8,126 nucleotides of DNA. It comes from Ruminiclostridium sp. GTDB taxonomy: Bacteria > Bacillota_A > Clostridia > Oscillospirales > Oscillospiraceae. A model generated the notes under the pieces. That model saw only the letters and a program-made list of their open reading frames with translations. It was not told the origin of the DNA and did not search any database. Shown in pieces: positions 4,551 to 8,126 of the stretch. The DNA is taken from assembly GCA_017521345.1 (NCBI GenBank), contig JAFXCU010000217.1, positions 1 through 8,126 on the forward strand, given 5' to 3'. The translations under genes and the position numbers were made by a program. The number at the start of each line of letters is the position of its first letter. The first letter of the stretch is position 1.

Positions 4551-6950
4551 ATGCCCAATGAACGAAACAACAACGACCGGCCCAAGCGCAGCCGCCGCCT
4601 GGGGGGAAAAGGCCTCCAGCGCATCGTGGTGCTGGCTGGTATTTTCGGCGTCCTGACCTTCGCGGTCCTCTTTTTGAAGCTGTGGCAGCTTCAGGTGGTC
4701 CAGCACGAGACCCTGGAGGCCAAGGCCATCGCCCAGCAGACCCGAGAGGTCTCCTCTTCCGCCAACCGAGGCACCATTTACGATGCCAACGGAGCCATTC
4801 TGGCCATCAGCGGTTCCGTCCAGAACGTGATCCTCTCTCCCCGGGACGTGTACGAAGCCGCTGAAGTGGAGACCGAGGATGAGTTTGGCAACCCTCGGTC
4901 CGAGGCGGTCATCGAGGCCGAGAAGCAGGCCTATGTCCAGTCCACCTGCGACCTCATTGCCGACAATCTCTCGGCCATCCTGGGGGTGGACCGGGAGGAG
5001 ATCATGGAGAAGCTGGGTAAGACCAAGTCCCAGTATCAGGTGGTAGCCAAGAAGGTGGAGGACGACGTGGCCGACCAGGTCCGGACCTTCATTGACGAGA
5101 ACGACCTGGAGCGATGCATCTACATGACCGACGACTCCAAGCGGTACTACCCCTACTCCACCACGGCTGCCCAGGTTGTGGGCTTCGTCAACAGCCAGAA
5201 CAAGGGTGCCTACGGCCTGGAGGCCCTGTATGAGAACGAGCTGTCCGGTGAGGACGGACGCACCATCATTGCCAAGAATGCTGCCGGCACTGAGATGGGC
5301 AGCGCCTACTCCACCTTCAACGATGCCCTGGACGGCTACGACATCCACACCACCATCGACGCCAACATCCAGATGCTGGCCGAGAAGACTGTGGAGGAGG
5401 GTATCGAGAAGTTTGACGTCGTCAACGGTGCTTTCTGCATCGTCATGGACCCGGACACCTGTGCTGTCCTGGCTATGGTCAGCTACCCGGACTACGACCT
5501 GAACGACCCCAACGCTGTGGTGGATGCCACCCTGGCTGCCCAGCTGGCCCGCCAGAAGAAGACCCTCTCCGAGGAGGACTATGCCAAGGCGGTCAACGAG
5601 GCCCAGTTCAAGCAGTGGAGCAGTAAGTGCCTGAACACCGAATACGAGCCCGGTTCCACCTTTAAGCCCATGGTGGTGGCTGCCGGTCTGGAGGAAGGCG
5701 TCATCGAGGAGTCCGACACCTTCGGCTGTATCGGTTACGTGGAGATGGACGGCTGGACCATCCGCTGCTCCGCCCGAAGCGGTCACGGCACCCAGGACCT
5801 GCGCAAGGCGGTCATGAACTCCTGCAACCCCGCTCTGATCGACATCGGTCAGCGGCTGGGCGCCGAGAAGTTCTACCAGTATTGGGAGAACTTCGGCTTT
5901 ACCGAGACCACCGGCATTGAGCTCCCCGGCGAGGTGGGCAGTGTCTTCTGGCCTAAGGCCGAGTTTATGAGCCCGGCGGGTATCGTCTCCCTGGCAACCG
6001 CATCCTTCGGCCAGCGTTTCACCGTGACCCCCATCCAGCTCATCACCGCCCTGTCCGCCTGCATCAACGGCGGTCACCTGATGGAGCCCTACCTGGTCCA
6101 GTCGGTCACCGACACCGAGGGCAACGTGGTCAGCTACCATGAGCCCACCGAGATCCGCCAGGTGATCAGTCAGGAGACCTCCGACCTGGTCCGCTCCTTC
6201 ATGGAGAGCGTGGTCAGCGGCCGCAACGGCACCGGCAAGAACGCTTACGTCCCCGGTTACCGCATCGGCGGCAAGACCGGTTCCTCTCAGACCCTGACCA
6301 AGGACCCCGAAACGGGACGTGAGCGTATCATCGTCTCCTTTGCGGGCTTCGCCCCTGCCGATGACCCCGAGGTCATCGTCCTGCTGGGCTACGACTGGCC
6401 CTGGTCCGCTACTCCGGAGTCCAACTCCACCGCCAGCGGCGTGTACATCAGCGGCGGTAACATGGCATCCCCCATGGCCGGCGAACTCATCGCCAACATC
6501 CTGGACTACCTGGGCCACCAGAAGTCCAGCGCTACCGAGTCCTCCGGCATCACCATCCCCCGTCTCACCGGAATGACCATCCAGGAGGCCAACGCCGCCC
6601 TGGCCAAGCTGGGCCTCAGTGCCCGGACTTCCGGCACGGGTGAATTTGTCACCGACCAGGCTCCCTCCCCGGGCAGTTCTGTGCCCAAGGGAAGCTCCAT
6701 CGTCCTCTATCTGGGTACCGAGCGGGCGGCAGAGACCGTCCCCATGCCCGATCTGTCCGGTATGACCTACCAGGAGGCCAAGGAGGCTATGGAGGCAGTG
6801 GGCCTGTATCTGAACGCCACCGGAACGGGTGAGACCGGAAAGGTCTTTGCCCAGGAGGTGGAGCCCAACACCCCTGTGGAAGTGGGCACGGCAGTGGAAG
6901 TGAAGTTTGTTGACGAAGTGGCAGACGATAAGGACGCCATCGAAGACTGA
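4551..6950 (+). CDS. Class B penicillin-binding protein (FtsI/SpoVD/PBP2x family) with two PASTA domains
   Basis: This 799-residue transpeptidase cross-links peptidoglycan peptide stems outside the membrane. A basic tail (PKRSRR, 11-16) precedes one membrane helix at about 24-44. The PBP dimerisation/pedestal domain follows (about 65-240, with NRGTIYDANG at 72-81). The catalytic domain carries all three penicilloyl-serine motifs: STFK with nucleophile Ser369, SCN (424-426) and KTG (575-577, within GGKTGSS). Two PASTA repeats lie at about 664-722 and 729-787, each with the G(M)T.QEA pattern, and then an acidic tail (DEVADDKDAIED). PASTA repeats in this family bind or sense cell wall fragments. 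Position after ftsL suits the septal enzyme FtsI/PBP2B; position before murE suits SpoVD. Only one PBP gene is present here, so it may serve division, sporulation or both. The AGGTGG site (4541-4546) is only 4 nt before ATG. Confidence 0.95.
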   Translation: MPNERNNNDRPKRSRRLGGKGLQRIVVLAGIFGVLTFAVLFLKLWQLQVVQHETLEAKAIAQQTREVSSSANRGTIYDANGAILAISGSVQNVILSPRDVYEAAEVETEDEFGNPRSEAVIEAEKQAYVQSTCDLIADNLSAILGVDREEIMEKLGKTKSQYQVVAKKVEDDVADQVRTFIDENDLERCIYMTDDSKRYYPYSTTAAQVVGFVNSQNKGAYGLEALYENELSGEDGRTIIAKNAAGTEMGSAYSTFNDALDGYDIHTTIDANIQMLAEKTVEEGIEKFDVVNGAFCIVMDPDTCAVLAMVSYPDYDLNDPNAVVDATLAAQLARQKKTLSEEDYAKAVNEAQFKQWSSKCLNTEYEPGSTFKPMVVAAGLEEGVIEESDTFGCIGYVEMDGWTIRCSARSGHGTQDLRKAVMNSCNPALIDIGQRLGAEKFYQYWENFGFTETTGIELPGEVGSVFWPKAEFMSPAGIVSLATASFGQRFTVTPIQLITALSACINGGHLMEPYLVQSVTDTEGNVVSYHEPTEIRQVISQETSDLVRSFMESVVSGRNGTGKNAYVPGYRIGGKTGSSQTLTKDPETGRERIIVSFAGFAPADDPEVIVLLGYDWPWSATPESNSTASGVYISGGNMASPMAGELIANILDYLGHQKSSATESSGITIPRLTGMTIQEANAALAKLGLSARTSGTGEFVTDQAPSPGSSVPKGSSIVLYLGTERAAETVPMPDLSGMTYQEAKEAMEAVGLYLNATGTGETGKVFAQEVEPNTPVEVGTAVEVKFVDEVADDKDAIED

Positions 6951-6977
6951 TCGTTCTGTCTGCCCGGCCATGAAATT

Positions 6978-6982
6978 GGAGG
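6978..6982 (+). promoter_or_regulatory. Ribosome binding site deciding the TTG start of murE
   Basis: GGAGG, extending to GGAGGTGG (6978-6985), lies 6 nt before TTG at 6989. The in-frame TGA at 6971 leaves no earlier start. The ATG at 6970 is in another frame. Confidence 0.87.
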
Positions 6983-6988
6983 TGGCCT

Positions 6989-8126
6989 TTGCAGCTCTCC
7001 CGGCTCATCCGGGGCATTGCCCTGACCGACCACATTGGTCAGGACGTGGAAATCACTTCACTCACCAGCGACACCCGTTCTCTGGCGCCCGGCGGCCTCT
7101 TTGCCGCCCTCAAGGGGAGCCGGACCGACGGCACACAGTACATATCCGAAGCTCTGGACCAGGGGGCGGCGGCCATTCTCTGTGAGAAGGTCCCGGCTCA
7201 CCCCGGTCCTTGGCTCATTGCCAAAGATGCCCGGGAGGCCTATGGTCTCCTCTGCGGCAACTGGTTTGGAAATCCGGCGGACCGGCTGACCCTGTTGGCG
7301 GTCACCGGTACCAACGGGAAGACCACCACGACTTACCTTTTGAAACACGTTCTGGAAACCGTCCTTCAGGCCAAGGTGGGCCTGATCGGGACCAACCAGA
7401 ACCTCATCGGGGACCGCTGCGTCCCAGCCACCCATACCACCCCCGATCCCTACCAGCTCCACTGTCTCTTAGCACAGATGGTCCGGGAGGGGTGCGCCTA
7501 CGTGGTCATGGAAGTCTCCTCTCACGCCCTGGATCAGGGCCGGGTGGCCGGACTCCGGTTCCGAAGCGGGATCTTTACCAATCTGACCCGGGACCACCTG
7601 GATTACCACGGCACCATGGAGGCCTACCGCCGGGCCAAGGAGTCCCTCTTCCGCCAATGCGGCACCGCTGTCCTGAACCTGGATGACCCGGCAGGGCGGT
7701 CCATGGAGGGCAGGCTCCCCAGCCCTGTCCGGACCTTTGGTCAGGACAGGGGAGAGGTCCGGGCCAAAAACATCCGCCTGTTTCCTGACAGGGTGGAGTT
7801 CCTGGCCTGTCATCAAGGGCAGACCGTTCCGGTCAAGCTGAATATCCCGGGGCTCTTCTCGGTGCACAACGCCCTGGGTGTCCTGACCTGCTGCCTGGAT
7901 CTGGGCATCCCCCTGGAGAGGACCGCCCAGGCTCTGGCTACCGCCCCTGGGGTGAAGGGCAGGGCAGAGGTAGTCCCTGTGCCCGCCCCTTACACCGTCC
8001 TCATCGACTACGCCCACACCCCGGACGCTCTGGAGAAGATCTTGCAGACAGCCCGGGCTGTGACCCGCTGCCGTCTGATCTGCCTCTTCGGCTGCGGGGG
8101 AGACCGGGACCGGTCCAAACGGCCCA
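6989..8126 (+). CDS. murE: UDP-N-acetylmuramyl-tripeptide synthetase MurE, 3'-truncated by the window edge
   Basis: The reading frame is open from TTG 6989 to the end of the window: 379 codons of an expected 480-500. MurE is the cytoplasmic ATP-dependent ligase that adds the third residue (meso-diaminopimelate or L-lysine) to UDP-MurNAc-L-Ala-D-Glu. Visible parts: the N-terminal UMAG-binding region with SDTR (27-30); the ATP loop TGTNGKTT (106-113); HTTPDP (149-154); EVSSHAL (175-181); TNLTRDHLDYHGTMEAY (197-213); Lys217, in the position of the carbamylated lysine; DYAHTPDAL (340-348) and FGCGGDRDRSKRP (367-379). The DNPR-type motif that marks diaminopimelate specificity would be past the edge, so the substrate cannot be settled. 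The GR(M/F)E motif reads GRAE at 324-327. A gap of 38 bp separates it from the PBP gene; there is no terminator in the gap, so co-transcription is likely. Confidence 0.96.
   Translation, partial: MQLSRLIRGIALTDHIGQDVEITSLTSDTRSLAPGGLFAALKGSRTDGTQYISEALDQGAAAILCEKVPAHPGPWLIAKDAREAYGLLCGNWFGNPADRLTLLAVTGTNGKTTTTYLLKHVLETVLQAKVGLIGTNQNLIGDRCVPATHTTPDPYQLHCLLAQMVREGCAYVVMEVSSHALDQGRVAGLRFRSGIFTNLTRDHLDYHGTMEAYRRAKESLFRQCGTAVLNLDDPAGRSMEGRLPSPVRTFGQDRGEVRAKNIRLFPDRVEFLACHQGQTVPVKLNIPGLFSVHNALGVLTCCLDLGIPLERTAQALATAPGVKGRAEVVPVPAPYTVLIDYAHTPDALEKILQTARAVTRCRLICLFGCGGDRDRSKRP

Noticed and set aside
4383..6971. 862-codon open frame on the minus strand opposite the PBP gene
   Set aside because: The plus-strand PBP has all catalytic motifs. 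The antisense product is a low-complexity Gly/His/Leu/Val string with no domain, a common by-product of GC-rich codon bias.
6970..7185. ATG at 6970 as a possible small gene or as the murE start
   Set aside because: It is out of frame with murE, lacks a good upstream site, and its Shine-Dalgarno-like GGAGG lies inside it and serves the TTG at 6989.
1..8126. tRNA, rRNA, CRISPR array, transposase or phage genes
   Set aside because: Looked for on both strands; no cloverleaf, spaced direct repeats, transposase motifs or integration sites were seen.

Overview
The window looks like chromosomal DNA from a high-GC, low-AT-bias member of the Firmicutes, most plausibly a gut clostridium of the Oscillospiraceae type (Flavonifractor/Pseudoflavonifractor-like). 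This is inferred from the gene content, the strong AGGAGG-type ribosome binding sites, several TTG/GTG starts and the gene order rsmH-ftsL-PBP-murE. No species can be assigned from the sequence alone.

Layout. (a) 1-494, plus strand: the 3' part of a coiled-coil, ATPase/DivIVA-like protein, closed by a textbook terminator (502-541). (b) 542-665: a gene-free spacer between convergent genes, holding three stacked near-perfect hairpins with shared sub-motifs that resemble an interspersed palindromic element. (c) 666-1032, minus strand: a terminator and a small three-helix membrane protein of unknown function with its own extended -10 promoter. (d) 1092-2705, minus strand: a CPA1-type K+/H+ (or Na+/H+) antiporter with two RCK_C-like regulatory repeats and a TTG start. 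(e) 2706-2925: a divergent promoter region. (f) 2926-8126, plus strand: the head of a division and cell wall (dcw) cluster, namely rsmH, an FtsL-like protein, a PASTA-containing class B penicillin-binding protein and murE, which runs off the right edge.

How the genes work together. RsmH methylates 16S rRNA and is a standard dcw member in bacteria. The FtsL-like protein and the PBP form the membrane core that drives septal peptidoglycan cross-linking. MurE supplies the third amino acid of the peptide stem of the precursor that the PBP cross-links. The four genes are co-directional, with gaps of 34, 106 and 38 bp. The 106-bp gap between ftsL and the PBP gene contains a 13-bp stem followed by four T residues, which looks like a terminator or attenuator inside the operon. 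The usual first gene of this cluster, mraZ, is not present upstream of rsmH; the antiporter sits there in the opposite direction.

The window is mostly conserved housekeeping sequence. I see no phage, transposase, CRISPR, tRNA or rRNA. The parts that existing families explain least are the triple-hairpin spacer at 545-654, the intra-operon hairpin at 4481-4515 and the orphan membrane protein at 697-1032.
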